Shown: piece after piece, positions 17,543-26,549 of the stretch | How the letters are laid out: the number at the start of each line of letters is the position of its first letter | How positions within the stretch are numbered: the stretch's first letter is position 1 | From: Flavobacteriales bacterium | GTDB lineage: Bacteria > Bacteroidota > Bacteroidia > Flavobacteriales_F > PHOS-HE28 | Assembly: GCA_016704485.1 (NCBI GenBank) | Contig: JADJAA010000002.1 | Span: 434,001 to 498,000 of the forward strand | Reading direction: 5' to 3' | Length of the DNA stretch: 64,000 nucleotides | The notes under the pieces: generated by a model | The model's input: the letters and a program-made list of their open reading frames with translations, nothing else | Databases searched by the model: none | Told to the model about the DNA's origin: nothing | Translations under genes and position numbers: made by a program

Positions 17543-17821
17543 TTACTTCACTTTGCTGGAAAGATCCGCACCAGCTTTGAACTTCACAACTTTCTTAGCT
17601 GCGATCTTGATCTCCTTACCGGTCTGTGGGTTACGACCTTTGCGTGCAGCACGCTTGGTGATGGAGAATGTACCGAAGCCAACGAGAGCTACGCGCTCGC
17701 CTTTCTTCAACGCTTTGGTAGTGCTAGTTACAAATGCATCCAATGCACGCTTTGCATCAGCCTTTGAAAGTTTTGCATCTGCTGCGATCGATTCGATCAA
17801 TTCTGCTTTGTTCAATCCCAT
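17543..17821 (-). CDS. hup: HU family nucleoid protein
   Basis: The 92-residue protein has the full HU signature: MGLNKAELIESIAADAKLSK, VALVGFGTFSI, then RKGRNPQTGKEI on the DNA-binding arm, and a closing VVKFKAGADL. It binds and bends DNA non-specifically as a dimer. The length is standard. It has its own strong promoter and terminator, so it is a single-gene unit. Confidence 0.97.
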   Translation of the reverse strand: MGLNKAELIESIAADAKLSKADAKRALDAFVTSTTKALKKGERVALVGFGTFSITKRAARKGRNPQTGKEIKIAAKKVVKFKAGADLSSKVK

Positions 17822-17865
17822 GTCAGTTAGTTTTTGAATTGGTTAGTTGTTAGTGGACTCTGGGA

Positions 17866-17895
17866 CAAATGTATTTGGAAATGCCCGTCTGTCAA
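17866..17895 (-). promoter_or_regulatory. Promoter of hup
   Basis: On the minus strand TTGACA (17890-17895) is followed by TACATTTG (17866-17873), with exactly 19 nt between TTG and TA. This is a perfect Bacteroidota vegetative promoter. It lies 45 nt before the ATG. Confidence 0.8.
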
Positions 17896-18073
17896 GGGTT
17901 TCAGGCGTAAAAGGGTCAGAATGTTGATAAACAGGGCGTTTTGTTGATAACTGTCTCTGTATCCCGCCCCCAGCAAGGTTTTTAGAAACCGCTCGTTTTG
18001 AACTTACTAGTCGTTGAGTCAACGGTAGTTCAGCGCTTATCTTAGCAGGACCCATATCAAAGTGAACGTAAAT

Positions 18074-19027
18074 TCACAACAGTGAGATACCATGAATGGT
18101 TCGAAGACCGTGTACGAATTCTTTAGCGTTCATCCGTCGTTTGCCTTCTGCTTGTACCTCCATTGCTTCTATCCATTTGTCTGAACATGCAATTTGCATT
18201 ACACCTTCAAGAATGCGCACAGTACCCGGTTCCTCTGTACACGATGTATTGGTCATTCGTGTCCGCAATACCTTGAAGTGAGAAGTAGTTCCTTCACTTT
18301 GCCAGTGGCACCAAGCTCCTGGGAATGGAGACATACCGCGCACAAGATCATGAACTGAACGTGCTGTTCCGTTGAAATGGATCCGGGTTCGTTCAGGTCC
18401 GATCTTGGGTGCAACACGCGGTTCGCGATCTACTGGTAGGACTTGTGGTCTGGCTATTGCGGTACCATTGAACAGGTCATGAACTGTACGGACCATGAGT
18501 GTCGCACCAATGACCATCATTCGATCATGCAGTTCACCAGCGGTTTCATCCGGTCCGATCTCCAGTGGCGCTTGTAAAAGGATATCACCAGTGTCGATGG
18601 CATGCTGGATCTTGAATGTGGTAACGCCCGTGGTACGTTCACCATTGATCACCGCCCAGTTGATCGGAGCCGCTCCACGATAGTCAGGTAATAGGGATGC
18701 ATGCAAGTTGACCGTACCATATTCCGGTCTGTTCCATACGACCTCTGGCAACATGCGGAATGCAACAACAACATAAAGCGACGCATTGATCTGGTCCAGT
18801 TCTTCCAAGAATGCGGGGTCCTTCAACTTGGGTGGTTGAAGTACAGGAATATTCAATTCCAATGCGCGCTCTTTAACTGCCGATCCACGCAACTGCCTCC
18901 CACGTCCTGCGGGTTTATCGGGTGCCGTGATCACAGCCGCTACATCTAACCCAGCAGAGACCAATGCGTTAAGTGTACCCACAGCAAACTCTGGAGTACC
19001 CATGAAAATAATGCGGTCGTTGTTCAT
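18074..19027 (-). CDS. fmt: Methionyl-tRNA formyltransferase
   Basis: The start is the ATG at 19025-19027 (MNNDRIIFMGTPEFAVG), 4 nt inside the end of mpg. The longer frame to 19372 only shadows mpg. The 317-residue enzyme formylates the initiator Met-tRNA. It has the N-terminal Rossmann region (FMGTPEFA, ITAPDKPAGRG), the catalytic VNLHASLLPDYRGAAPINWA, and HAIDTGDILLQ. A C-terminal OB-like domain (residues ~210-317) binds the tRNA. It is last in the recQ-mpg-fmt run. Confidence 0.96.
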   Translation of the reverse strand: MNNDRIIFMGTPEFAVGTLNALVSAGLDVAAVITAPDKPAGRGRQLRGSAVKERALELNIPVLQPPKLKDPAFLEELDQINASLYVVVAFRMLPEVVWNRPEYGTVNLHASLLPDYRGAAPINWAVINGERTTGVTTFKIQHAIDTGDILLQAPLEIGPDETAGELHDRMMVIGATLMVRTVHDLFNGTAIARPQVLPVDREPRVAPKIGPERTRIHFNGTARSVHDLVRGMSPFPGAWCHWQSEGTTSHFKVLRTRMTNTSCTEEPGTVRILEGVMQIACSDKWIEAMEVQAEGKRRMNAKEFVHGLRTIHGISLL

Positions 19028-19617
19028 AGTAGGTGCGAAGGTGCGATCCGGAATCGATATGGCAATAAAGCATCCGGTCCGGCATAGTCGATCCCGATAC
19101 GTGGCCCAACGATCACGTGCGATGGCGTTACAGTAATTCCATGATCCTCCAACCGAATTAGGCCGGAAGAAAGGTCTGTTCCGGAATGATCGGTCCGAAT
19201 GCCGAGCGCTTGCGTCAACGTACCCGGACCAGCGGTGGTGAGCGTATCGGAACCACGTCTTTCCTTCATGGTTGGTAACCCCGTTGTCGGATGCATGGCC
19301 CTTACCAAGACCGCATGCGGGACACCGGTAACATTGGTCACCACATTGAATAGATGATGGATCCCATAGCATAGATATACATAAGCAATTCCTCCCGCTG
19401 CGTACATGGGTTCGTTACGCGCTGTGCGTTTGCCTCCGTGAGCATGAGAAGCTTTATCGGTCGCTCCTGCATATGCTTCGGTTTCCGTAATGATACCAGA
19501 AGTGCGTATCCCGTTAAAGTTGGTCACGATCACTTTTCCAAGTAGTTCACGTGCAATACGAACAACATCCGTTCCTTGATAGAAGCTGGAAGGAAGCGTG
19601 TTCAGAACAGAATTCAT
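19024..19617 (-). CDS. mpg: DNA-3-methyladenine glycosylase (AAG/Mpg type)
   Basis: This 197-residue base-excision repair enzyme removes alkylated purines. Family features are FYQGTDVVRIARELLGKV, the catalytic Glu in ITETEAYAGATDKASHA, NEPMYAAGGIAYVYLCYG and MHHLFNVVTN-type IHHLFNVVTNVTGVPHAVL, with RAMHP shortly after. Overlaps of 4 nt with recQ upstream and fmt downstream indicate coupled translation. It is a plain, full-length member. Confidence 0.95.
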   Translation of the reverse strand: MNSVLNTLPSSFYQGTDVVRIARELLGKVIVTNFNGIRTSGIITETEAYAGATDKASHAHGGKRTARNEPMYAAGGIAYVYLCYGIHHLFNVVTNVTGVPHAVLVRAMHPTTGLPTMKERRGSDTLTTAGPGTLTQALGIRTDHSGTDLSSGLIRLEDHGITVTPSHVIVGPRIGIDYAGPDALLPYRFRIAPSHLL

Positions 19618-21464
19618 TGATCTTTTGCTGATGGCTTTTCGAATTCGTCATTCCTCCACCGTTTCTCACGATCGGGTATATCGAATTCCGTCAAGGGCTC
19701 ATTCACTGCGCTACTGACAGGACCCGGTGTATAAGCAACCGCCGCTCGACATACATCGCATTGGCCACAATCATTGAGGTCGGGCTCATCGAAATAGGAG
19801 AGTAGGACGCGGACCCGACAGGTGCTCGTATTCTTTACGTATGCCAACATAGCTTCTAAACGTTGCATGGCACGTTGTTTCCGCAGTTCCAAAGCGGCCG
19901 GGTCAAGCCTAAGCCGGTCGGAATCCACGCGCGGTGTGAGCAGCGTTACCGTAGGGGCATCATTCTTTGGTTTGTAGGCTATCATTTTTTGATGGTCCAA
20001 TTCCTTCAATAAGGAATTGACCTTGCGGGCATCAGTACCTATCAGTTTTGCAAGACGAACTTCATCAACAACCGCACTTTCCTCGTAGAGACCACCATAG
20101 AGTCTTAGCAATGCTTCCAAGATGGGTCCATGCTTTTTGCTGGTAACACGCAAGTCATAGACAACCTTATGTGTCGTACGAATGAACACACGAGAAGGAG
20201 AACTAACGCCTTCTGATAACACGATCTTGCCATCGAGCTCCAATGCTTTGAGCGAATGGTGAACAACGGTTGGCGGCAAGGAAGTGCGAGTGCTCAACGC
20301 CGCTGTATCGAGATCATACGTTTCCAGCTCACCTGAACCAAGTGCGATCCCATGGATATCCGCGAAAGCTTGGTAAACACGCCTCACATCCGTAAGTTCA
20401 GGGAAAGCCGCCAGTGTGCGGTCGCGCAAATTCTCATCATCTCCAGGTCCTACGATCAGGAAGGCATAAGCCATTTTTCCATCTCGCCCACCGCGTCCTG
20501 CTTCCTGGTACAAGCTCTCCATATCCGGAGGTAGCTCCATATGCACAACGGCACGTACGTCGGGCTTGTCGATCCCCATCCCGAAAGCGTTCGTAGCTAC
20601 TACGCACCGTAGTTTTCCGGAAGTCCATTCCTTTTGGATACGATCACGCTCGGCGGAACTTAGCCCCGCATGATATGCTTCTGCCGAGATGCCGTGATGG
20701 TGTAGGAATCGGGCTGTACGGATCGTTCCTTTTCTGGTCCTTAAATACACAATGGAACTACCATCAACCTTTTGCATTACCCGAAGCAAACGTCCGTGCT
20801 TATCATCTCCTTGGCTGGTCCATAGGACCAATTCAGGCCGTAGAAAACTGCCTCGTACCATGTGCGGTCCACGGAAGGCGAGTTTCTCCATGATATCCGT
20901 TGCCACCACGCTGGTCGCTGATGCCGTAAGTGCAAGCACGGGTATGTTCGGCACCCGCTCCCGTACAAGTCGGATCTTTAAGTACGCCGGCCTGAAATCA
21001 TAACCCCATTGTGAAATACAATGTGCTTCATCAATGGCAATCAAACCCAAAGGAAGCCGTGGAAGACGAGCTTCGAAAAGCTCACTTCCCAACCGTTCCG
21101 GCGAAACATAGAGGAACGAAAGTTTGCCAACGGCTGCGCTTTCGAGCACATTCTCCATTTCCGGATAGGACATTCCGGAAGTGATCGCGCGTGCTGCCAC
21201 ACCTGCCTTTTGCAAGTGTTCAACTTGGTCTTTCATCAATGCGATCAATGGTGACACAACCAAACAAAGTTTCCCCATGGCAAGCGCGGGCACCTGGAAA
21301 CACACGCTTTTTCCACCTCCTGTTGGTAAAAGGGCAAGTGTGTCCTTACCGGCCATCACAGCGTGAATGATCTCTTCCTGCTTGGGTCGAAAATCAGTAT
21401 GTCCCCAGTATTTTTGGAGGACCTCATTGATCGATAGTGGCGAATAACCGCCCTTAGTTAGCAT
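19614..21464 (-). CDS. recQ: ATP-dependent DNA helicase RecQ
   Basis: This 616-residue 3'-5' helicase has Walker A LLPTGGGKSVCFQVPALA, the Walker B/aromatic loop IDEAHCISQWGYDFRPAY, and motif VI HMELPPDMESLYQEAGRGGRDG. The zinc-binding region near residue 540 (CRVRVLLSYFDEPDLNDCGQ, then CDVC) is present, but there is no HRDC domain. It is thus a short RecQ, as in many Bacteroidota. It leads the recQ-mpg-fmt run. The divergent ilvE starts 85 nt away. Its own promoter is not obvious. Confidence 0.96.
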   Translation of the reverse strand: MLTKGGYSPLSINEVLQKYWGHTDFRPKQEEIIHAVMAGKDTLALLPTGGGKSVCFQVPALAMGKLCLVVSPLIALMKDQVEHLQKAGVAARAITSGMSYPEMENVLESAAVGKLSFLYVSPERLGSELFEARLPRLPLGLIAIDEAHCISQWGYDFRPAYLKIRLVRERVPNIPVLALTASATSVVATDIMEKLAFRGPHMVRGSFLRPELVLWTSQGDDKHGRLLRVMQKVDGSSIVYLRTRKGTIRTARFLHHHGISAEAYHAGLSSAERDRIQKEWTSGKLRCVVATNAFGMGIDKPDVRAVVHMELPPDMESLYQEAGRGGRDGKMAYAFLIVGPGDDENLRDRTLAAFPELTDVRRVYQAFADIHGIALGSGELETYDLDTAALSTRTSLPPTVVHHSLKALELDGKIVLSEGVSSPSRVFIRTTHKVVYDLRVTSKKHGPILEALLRLYGGLYEESAVVDEVRLAKLIGTDARKVNSLLKELDHQKMIAYKPKNDAPTVTLLTPRVDSDRLRLDPAALELRKQRAMQRLEAMLAYVKNTSTCRVRVLLSYFDEPDLNDCGQCDVCRAAVAYTPGPVSSAVNEPLTEFDIPDREKRWRNDEFEKPSAKDQ

Positions 21465-21515
21465 CTTTTATATCTTGTGGAACGGATATGTCAGTTCGTG
21501 GCATGTCCAAAACGC

Positions 21516-21523
21516 TACATTTG
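21516..21523 (+). promoter_or_regulatory. -7 promoter box for ilvE
   Basis: TACATTTG matches TAnnTTTG exactly, 26 nt before the ilvE start. TTC, one base off TTG, lies about 19 nt upstream at the -33 position. Confidence 0.5.
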
Positions 21524-21549
21524 TTATTAACAGATAAAGACGAAGTTGG

Positions 21550-22617
21550 ATGATAACCACCGGGCAAAAGATAGCCATACAACCGACCACTGCCTCACGA
21601 TTGCCTGATACAGACCTCGCGAATATCAAGTTCGGTCGAGTATTCTGCGACCATATGTTCATGATGGACTATAAGGATGGAGAGTGGCGGACACCTACAA
21701 TTTCACCGTTCGCAGATCTTCGGATGAGTCCAGCAAGTTTGGTGTTGCATTACAGCCAGACCATTTTTGAGGGAATGAAGGCGTACAAACAAAAGAATGG
21801 TACGACCGCCATATTCAGACCGAAGGAGAATATAGCGCGCATGAACAAGAGCACGGAACGCATGTGCATGCCGCATATACCGGAAGATCTGTTCTTGGAG
21901 GCATTGATCGAACTTGTGCGTTTGGATCGCAATTGGATCCCGGACGGAGAGGAATCCGCGATGTACATCCGTCCGTTCATGTTCGCCAGTGATGAATACA
22001 TCGGAGTGCGACCGAGCGATGGTTATAAATTCATCATTTTCACTGGACCTGTGCGAGGTTATTACGCCAAACCAGTGAATGTAAAGATAGAGACCAAATA
22101 CAGCCGGGCATTTCCAGGAGGTACTGGTGAGGCGAAGTGCGGAGGAAATTATGCGGGTGGTCTTTATCCCGCGATGTTAGGAGCTAAGGAAGGTTTCGAT
22201 CAGCTGATCTGGACGGATGGACTTACCCATGAACACATCGAAGAGAGCGGCACGATGAACGTATTCTTCAACATCGATGGTACACTGGTGACCCCTGACC
22301 TGGATGGGACCATACTCCATGGCATTACACGCGATAGCATTCTACGCATCGCCGGTGATCAAGGAAACAAAGTGGAAACCAGGAAGGTCAGCGTAAAGGA
22401 AATAGTGGAAGCGGCACGAAAAGGAACACTGCGTTCTGCATTTGGAGCTGGAACTGCTGCTACGATCGCACACATCCAAAGCATTACGCACAACGGAGAA
22501 CGTTTCGAGCTTCCCGAAGTTTCGAACCGTGAGATCGCGAATAGTATTGGCACTGTTCTGAGCGATATCCGTCTGGGAAGGATTGCTGATCCATATGGAT
22601 GGATGGTCCCTGTTTGA
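21550..22617 (+). CDS. ilvE: Branched-chain amino acid aminotransferase
   Basis: This 355-residue PLP fold-type IV enzyme interconverts branched-chain amino acids and 2-oxo acids. It belongs to the longer BCAT form: VFCDHMFMMDYKDGEW, LHYSQTIFEGMKAYK, and the PLP lysine in GEAKCGGNYAGGLYPA; the phosphate-binding ESGTMNVFFNI comes later. The C-terminal FGAGTAATIAHIQSI is also typical. Length is standard. It stands alone, divergent from recQ and ending at a shared terminator. Confidence 0.95.
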   Translation: MITTGQKIAIQPTTASRLPDTDLANIKFGRVFCDHMFMMDYKDGEWRTPTISPFADLRMSPASLVLHYSQTIFEGMKAYKQKNGTTAIFRPKENIARMNKSTERMCMPHIPEDLFLEALIELVRLDRNWIPDGEESAMYIRPFMFASDEYIGVRPSDGYKFIIFTGPVRGYYAKPVNVKIETKYSRAFPGGTGEAKCGGNYAGGLYPAMLGAKEGFDQLIWTDGLTHEHIEESGTMNVFFNIDGTLVTPDLDGTILHGITRDSILRIAGDQGNKVETRKVSVKEIVEAARKGTLRSAFGAGTAATIAHIQSITHNGERFELPEVSNREIANSIGTVLSDIRLGRIADPYGWMVPV

Positions 22618-22636
22618 CGTAATTCAAATGATCTGA

Positions 22637-22670
22637 ACAAGAAAAGACCTTTTTAAGGTCTTTTCTTGTT
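22637..22670. terminator. Bidirectional terminator between ilvE and the DnaJ-domain gene
   Basis: AACAAGAAAAGACCTT and AAGGTCTTTTCTTGTT form a long perfect hairpin with a 2-3-nt T loop. T-rich arms on both strands suit convergent genes. Confidence 0.85.
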
Positions 22671-22706
22671 TTGGGATATTGAACTTATCACAGAAGCGCA
22701 ATATCA

Positions 22707-23213
22707 TCACGGTCTATCCGTATTGCTGCGCATTGCGATCCTCAACCCATCAATACTATCGGGAATTACTACTAGACCGGGTACGGTCAAGAGCATTACG
22801 TATGCTGGCCAATCAAGCAATGTGTAGCCGGCCATAACGCCAAGAACGATCGAAATGCCAAAGATCAAACCTGTAAGATGGAGTCCGACAAATGCAAAAT
22901 AAGGCACACTACGATCCTGTTCCGCGTCGTGTTGATGCGAAGCTTTCCGGCGTCTATCCGTTGCTTTAGGAGTGACGTGTTTTGAACAATGACCGACCAA
23001 ATGATGGTCGAAGATCATGCGGCGATACGGGTCGCTAAGCACGTTGTAGGCCTCGCTGACCAGGATGAACCGCGTGTGAGCACCAGGCGAAGCATTCACG
23101 TCCGGATGACATTGTTTCACACGATCACGATACGCACGCTTAATGGTTTCCGAGCTTGCGTCATTGCGCACACCCAGCACTTTGTAATGGTCATAGTTGA
23201 GCCGTTCTGCCAT
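22707..23213 (-). CDS. DnaJ-domain protein with C-terminal membrane segments
   Basis: The 168-residue protein starts with a J-domain (residues ~6-70): YDHYKVLGVRNDASSETIKR, the invariant HPD in KQCHPDVNAS, and AYNVLSDPYRRMIFD. The J-domain stimulates Hsp70 (DnaK). After a basic linker come two hydrophobic segments (YFAFVGLHLTGLIFGISIVL and YVMLLTVPGLVVI), so it probably anchors DnaK to the inner membrane. It lacks the G/F and zinc regions of true DnaJ. The partner or client is unknown. Confidence 0.85.
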   Translation of the reverse strand: MAERLNYDHYKVLGVRNDASSETIKRAYRDRVKQCHPDVNASPGAHTRFILVSEAYNVLSDPYRRMIFDHHLVGHCSKHVTPKATDRRRKASHQHDAEQDRSVPYFAFVGLHLTGLIFGISIVLGVMAGYTLLDWPAYVMLLTVPGLVVIPDSIDGLRIAMRSNTDRP

Positions 23214-23300
23214 GCAAAGAATTGATCGGACACGTAATAATTGAGGTGAATTTATGCAATATCAGAATGCCATGCATCCTAAATTAGTAACACATTGGGG

Positions 23301-24629
23301 ATGAAGATCCATATCATGTTGGTCATTTTACTGTTCTCCATGGGACCGTTGTGCAACGCACAAAATGGATCCTACTCGGGACTGGTATTGGATAGCGCAG
23401 GAGGCTTTCCATTGGCCGGAGTGCATGTAAAAGGTGGAGAACACGGCGATGCGATCACAGATAATGTAGGGGAATTCAAATTACGTTCCAGCTCGAAGCG
23501 AAGTGTTGAGCTCGAGTTCTCGTTCACTGGTTACTACAACCAACGTCGAACGATCAAGTGGAGCGAAGTTGATCAGGACGAACAATTGGTTGTGTACTTA
23601 TCATCAAGGTCCGAAGAGCTTTTGCCTGTTGTGATCAGGTCCGGGCCGGAAGTGGTGTATCAACGAAAAGACCTGCATGTTGGGGCTTACCATGTGAACG
23701 GTGATGGCCTGTGGGTGCTGGTCTATGAAAAGCCAAAGCTCTGGCATAGCACTGGATCGGTTGGCGAGCAAGTATTCAAAGGCGCACGGATGTATTTGTT
23801 GGATACGCTGTTCAATGAACGGTCTGTTGTCGACCTGGATGGAGAGGTACTTGCACTGTACCATGATCGCGATCAGCAGCCGATCATTGAGGGCCGTTCA
23901 ATGGCTTGGTATGCCCATGAAGAAAGCGCGGATATCATCCTGCATCCAATAGATAAACAAGTGCTTCATGACGGGATCCTTCCATGGACCGACAGTGTGC
24001 CTGGCTATTTATTGGGCAGCAACCTTTCCCATACCTATCCTGCATTCAGCCACATTGCGTATGACCCGGAACGAAATGAAGCAAACGCCTTTTGTTCCGT
24101 AGAGGATGAATTTCTGGTTGAGCTGTTCCGCAGTGAATACAAGTACATGACCGGTACCAACAAAGTCATCGCCATGAACTTGGAAACAGAACTTGGCATC
24201 GACAAGGAGATCATTGCGGGCTATATGACACGATTCTACGAACACCTTTATTTCAAAGTGCCTTATGCGCCATTGTTCCGGATGAACGACACGTTATGCG
24301 TGTTCGACAAATACAAGCAAACCATCCGCAAATACGCATTGGACTTGCAACCCGCAGGCGAAGTGCACTTCAGTGAAAGCTGCGGGCGAGAGCGTTGGGA
24401 CCACTTAGTGCAGGATGCAAGTACTGGAACGGTCTATGCGCAATTTTCACATGGACCGATCACCACGCTACGTGCTATAGATACCACTACCGGTTCCTTC
24501 GGTAAAGCATTTGCGCTGGGACATCCGTTTCCGGAAGAGGTACAAGTGAATGACGGGTTTGTCTATTTCGTTTACCGGACATTCGGGTCTTTGCAGCGGC
24601 GGACCTTGTATCGGGAGCTGGTGGAGTGA
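23301..24629 (+). CDS. Secreted protein with carboxypeptidase regulatory-like domain
   Basis: I choose the ATG at 23301 over an in-frame TTG 6 nt earlier. The 442-residue protein has a signal peptide (IMLVILLFSMGPLCNAQ). A beta-sandwich follows: YSGLVLDSAGGFPLAGVHVK, then DAITDNVGEFKLRS, as in CarboxypepD_reg-like domains of Bacteroidota surface proteins. The remaining ~330 residues show repeated strand-turn patterns (LYHDRDQQPIIEG, YAQFSHGPITTLRAID) that may form a propeller. I recognise no catalytic motif and no T9SS tail. A similar regulatory-like domain opens the TonB receptor at 53.8 kb. Confidence 0.65.
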   Translation: MKIHIMLVILLFSMGPLCNAQNGSYSGLVLDSAGGFPLAGVHVKGGEHGDAITDNVGEFKLRSSSKRSVELEFSFTGYYNQRRTIKWSEVDQDEQLVVYLSSRSEELLPVVIRSGPEVVYQRKDLHVGAYHVNGDGLWVLVYEKPKLWHSTGSVGEQVFKGARMYLLDTLFNERSVVDLDGEVLALYHDRDQQPIIEGRSMAWYAHEESADIILHPIDKQVLHDGILPWTDSVPGYLLGSNLSHTYPAFSHIAYDPERNEANAFCSVEDEFLVELFRSEYKYMTGTNKVIAMNLETELGIDKEIIAGYMTRFYEHLYFKVPYAPLFRMNDTLCVFDKYKQTIRKYALDLQPAGEVHFSESCGRERWDHLVQDASTGTVYAQFSHGPITTLRAIDTTTGSFGKAFALGHPFPEEVQVNDGFVYFVYRTFGSLQRRTLYRELVE

Positions 24630-24643
24630 TCTTGTCATATTAG

Positions 24644-25534
24644 AAGCCATCTCAAAAATAACTTTTGAGAATTATCATTACGCAAGCCAACTGCACCATG
24701 CCTAAGAAGAGGTCTGCATGGTATTCATACCGAACGAATGTACGGCGCGAGTTAAACAACCACGCGAACAACCTTTCGACCTTCCAGCGGCGTTTGTAGC
24801 GCCGTAATTCCCGTCCATCTTGATGCACTTGTCGTTTTCTGTTACTCCTGTGCGGACATACCAGTTGGATTCCGCGTTTCTTCAATGTGCGTCTTAGTTT
24901 GTCACTGTCGTACGCCCTGTCGGCGATCACACGTTTGGGCTTTATGGCACACGAACGGATCGTCCTATCGGCTAGCTTTACTTCATGGGTGCTGGCGCTA
25001 AAGGCCCGTACGGTGAGAGGAATACCAACAGCGTCTGTGACTGCCATGATCTTGGTGCCTTTCCCTTTCTTAGTAGGTCCAACACAAGCCCCCCTTTTTT
25101 GGCACTTGCGAAGGTGCCATCGATAAAGCATTCGGTAATGTCGATCTTCCTCGATCGCGTAGATCCGATGCAAGAGCATGCAGCAGTTTATCCCAAGAAC
25201 CGCTCTTGCACCAGTGTTTGTGGTACCGATGGCAAGTCTGGTATGGCGGGTATCTGCCAGGTAGATCTGCCCATGGTGCACCGGTCCGGCATATCCACAA
25301 GATCCCGTTAAGCACCGCACGTGGATCTTGTCTGGGCCTGCCACGTGTTTCGCTCTTATGAAAAATACTTGTAAGCGGTTTTTCCAACACTTCCCATTGC
25401 TTGTCGCTGATGTCCATCGCTTTTCTTAGCGAAGTACATTGCGCCAAAGAAGAAGATCAACTGGAACATTAAAAAGTTGATCAAAGCCCAGTGTTCATAG
25501 ATAACTTAGGCAATGCTTATTTTTGAGATTCCTT
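24644..25534 (-). mobile_element. IS5-family insertion sequence, copy 1 (891 bp, inactive)
   Basis: This is a near-identical inverted copy of the element at 43758-44649. Its ends share GAAGnnATCTCAAAAATAA as imperfect inverted repeats. It is flanked by TTAG (24640-24643) and CTAG (25535-25538), so the IS5-type 4-bp duplication is imperfect. Compared with copy 2 it lacks one G in a GAGGGAAG run and one G in a run of seven, and has one extra base near its transposase stop. Confidence 0.88.
24652..25417 (-). pseudogene. IS5-family transposase, frameshifted
   Basis: The frame starts at MDISDKQWEVLEKPLTSIF (ATG near 25417) and runs well through the N-terminal domain (RGRPRQDPRAVLNGILWICR, GAPWADLPGRY). 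It then loses register near 25150, where copy 2 has one more G. The rest continues in another frame with the catalytic aspartate in IADRAYDSDKL and glutamate in RWKVERLFAWL, and ends with TGA at 24652. The intact form would be about 255 residues. A second 1-nt loss in a G-run partly shifts the frame again. Confidence 0.85.
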
Positions 25535-25953
25535 CTAGTAGTATGATTAGGCTTAATGTCAAGACGCTATGCATTAATGCAGCGGAAGTTCTGAAATTGT
25601 GATTACCTATGGTCATGTCACCAGCCCATTGGACACACTATGGTTCTTCTACGTATTGCTAAGGGCGTATTTCAGTGCCATAAATGCATTGGGATAGTCT
25701 TCAATTACATACCACAATTGTTCACATCTGTCGGATACAGGAGCTATCAACGGATTTTGATAGGTTGTGTGATGTACAAAGGTTCTTCGCGTAGATCAGT
25801 CATTTGCACAGCAACGCGCGGATTAAATCTGCCGATATACAAAGCTCTATGCTGCGCCCCGACCATCACTCTTTAGCAGATCTGAGAAGTTTCGCTTCTG
25901 TTCTGTAGCTTCGGTCCAACGTAAATCGAAACAGCACAGATCCACGCACTGTC
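25535..25953. other. Intergenic stretch, no gene recognised
   Basis: About 420 bases between IS copy 1 and the FMN reductase. Short open frames are present but show no codon bias, family character or ribosome site. This may be decayed DNA left by insertion. The last part must hold the reductase promoter, but I see no clear TAnnTTTG box. Confidence 0.5.
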
Positions 25954-26511
25954 ATGAAAAAGCATAAAATTGCAGTTATCGTAGGAAGTCTTCGTAAAGA
26001 GTCCTTTAACTTAAAAATAGCCAAAGCTATGATGGCTATGGCACCAGGGGCATTGTCAATGGAACTGGTGGATATATCAGGCCTTCCAATGTTCAATGAA
26101 GATCTAGAAAGCGATCCGCCTGAAGAATGGCTATCGTTCAAGGAACAGATCAATGCTTCAGACGGGCTTCTATTCTTCACTCCTGAATACAATCGCTCTG
26201 TACCTGGGGTCTTGAAGAACGCCATAGATGTCGGTTCTCGACCTTATGGACAAAATTCCTGGGGCGGAAAACCTGGCGCTATTGTAAGCGTATCCATTGG
26301 TGGTATCGGTGGCTTTGGAGCCAATCACCATTTGAGGCAGTCTCTAACGTTCGCTAACGTGCCTACTATGGCACAACCAGAAGCTTACATCAGTGGAGCT
26401 ACCGAACTTTTTGACGCTGAAGGAAACCTGAAGAACGACTCCACCAAAGGATTCTTGAAGAGCTTTATCGAAGCCTTTGAAAAATGGGTTGGTACGAATG
26501 CACAGAAATAG
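25954..26511 (+). CDS. NAD(P)H-dependent FMN reductase
   Basis: The 185-residue flavodoxin-fold protein has the FMN-phosphate loop GSLRKESFNLKIAKAM at the N-terminus, the flavin contact FFTPEYNRSVPGVLKNAID near residue 80 and VSIGGIGGFGANHHLRQ in the C-terminal half. The family (SsuE/ChrR/azoreductase-like) reduces FMN, quinones, chromate or azo compounds with NAD(P)H. The actual substrate is unknown. The next gene begins 38 nt downstream and may be co-transcribed. Confidence 0.9.
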   Translation: MKKHKIAVIVGSLRKESFNLKIAKAMMAMAPGALSMELVDISGLPMFNEDLESDPPEEWLSFKEQINASDGLLFFTPEYNRSVPGVLKNAIDVGSRPYGQNSWGGKPGAIVSVSIGGIGGFGANHHLRQSLTFANVPTMAQPEAYISGATELFDAEGNLKNDSTKGFLKSFIEAFEKWVGTNAQK

Positions 26512-26549
26512 AGAACGTAAAATATTCACTAACGTTAAATTCATCAACC

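Noticed and set aside
19028..19372. 115-residue N-terminal extension of Fmt
   Set aside because: The extension reads mpg in another register, and homologous Fmt proteins start at 19027.
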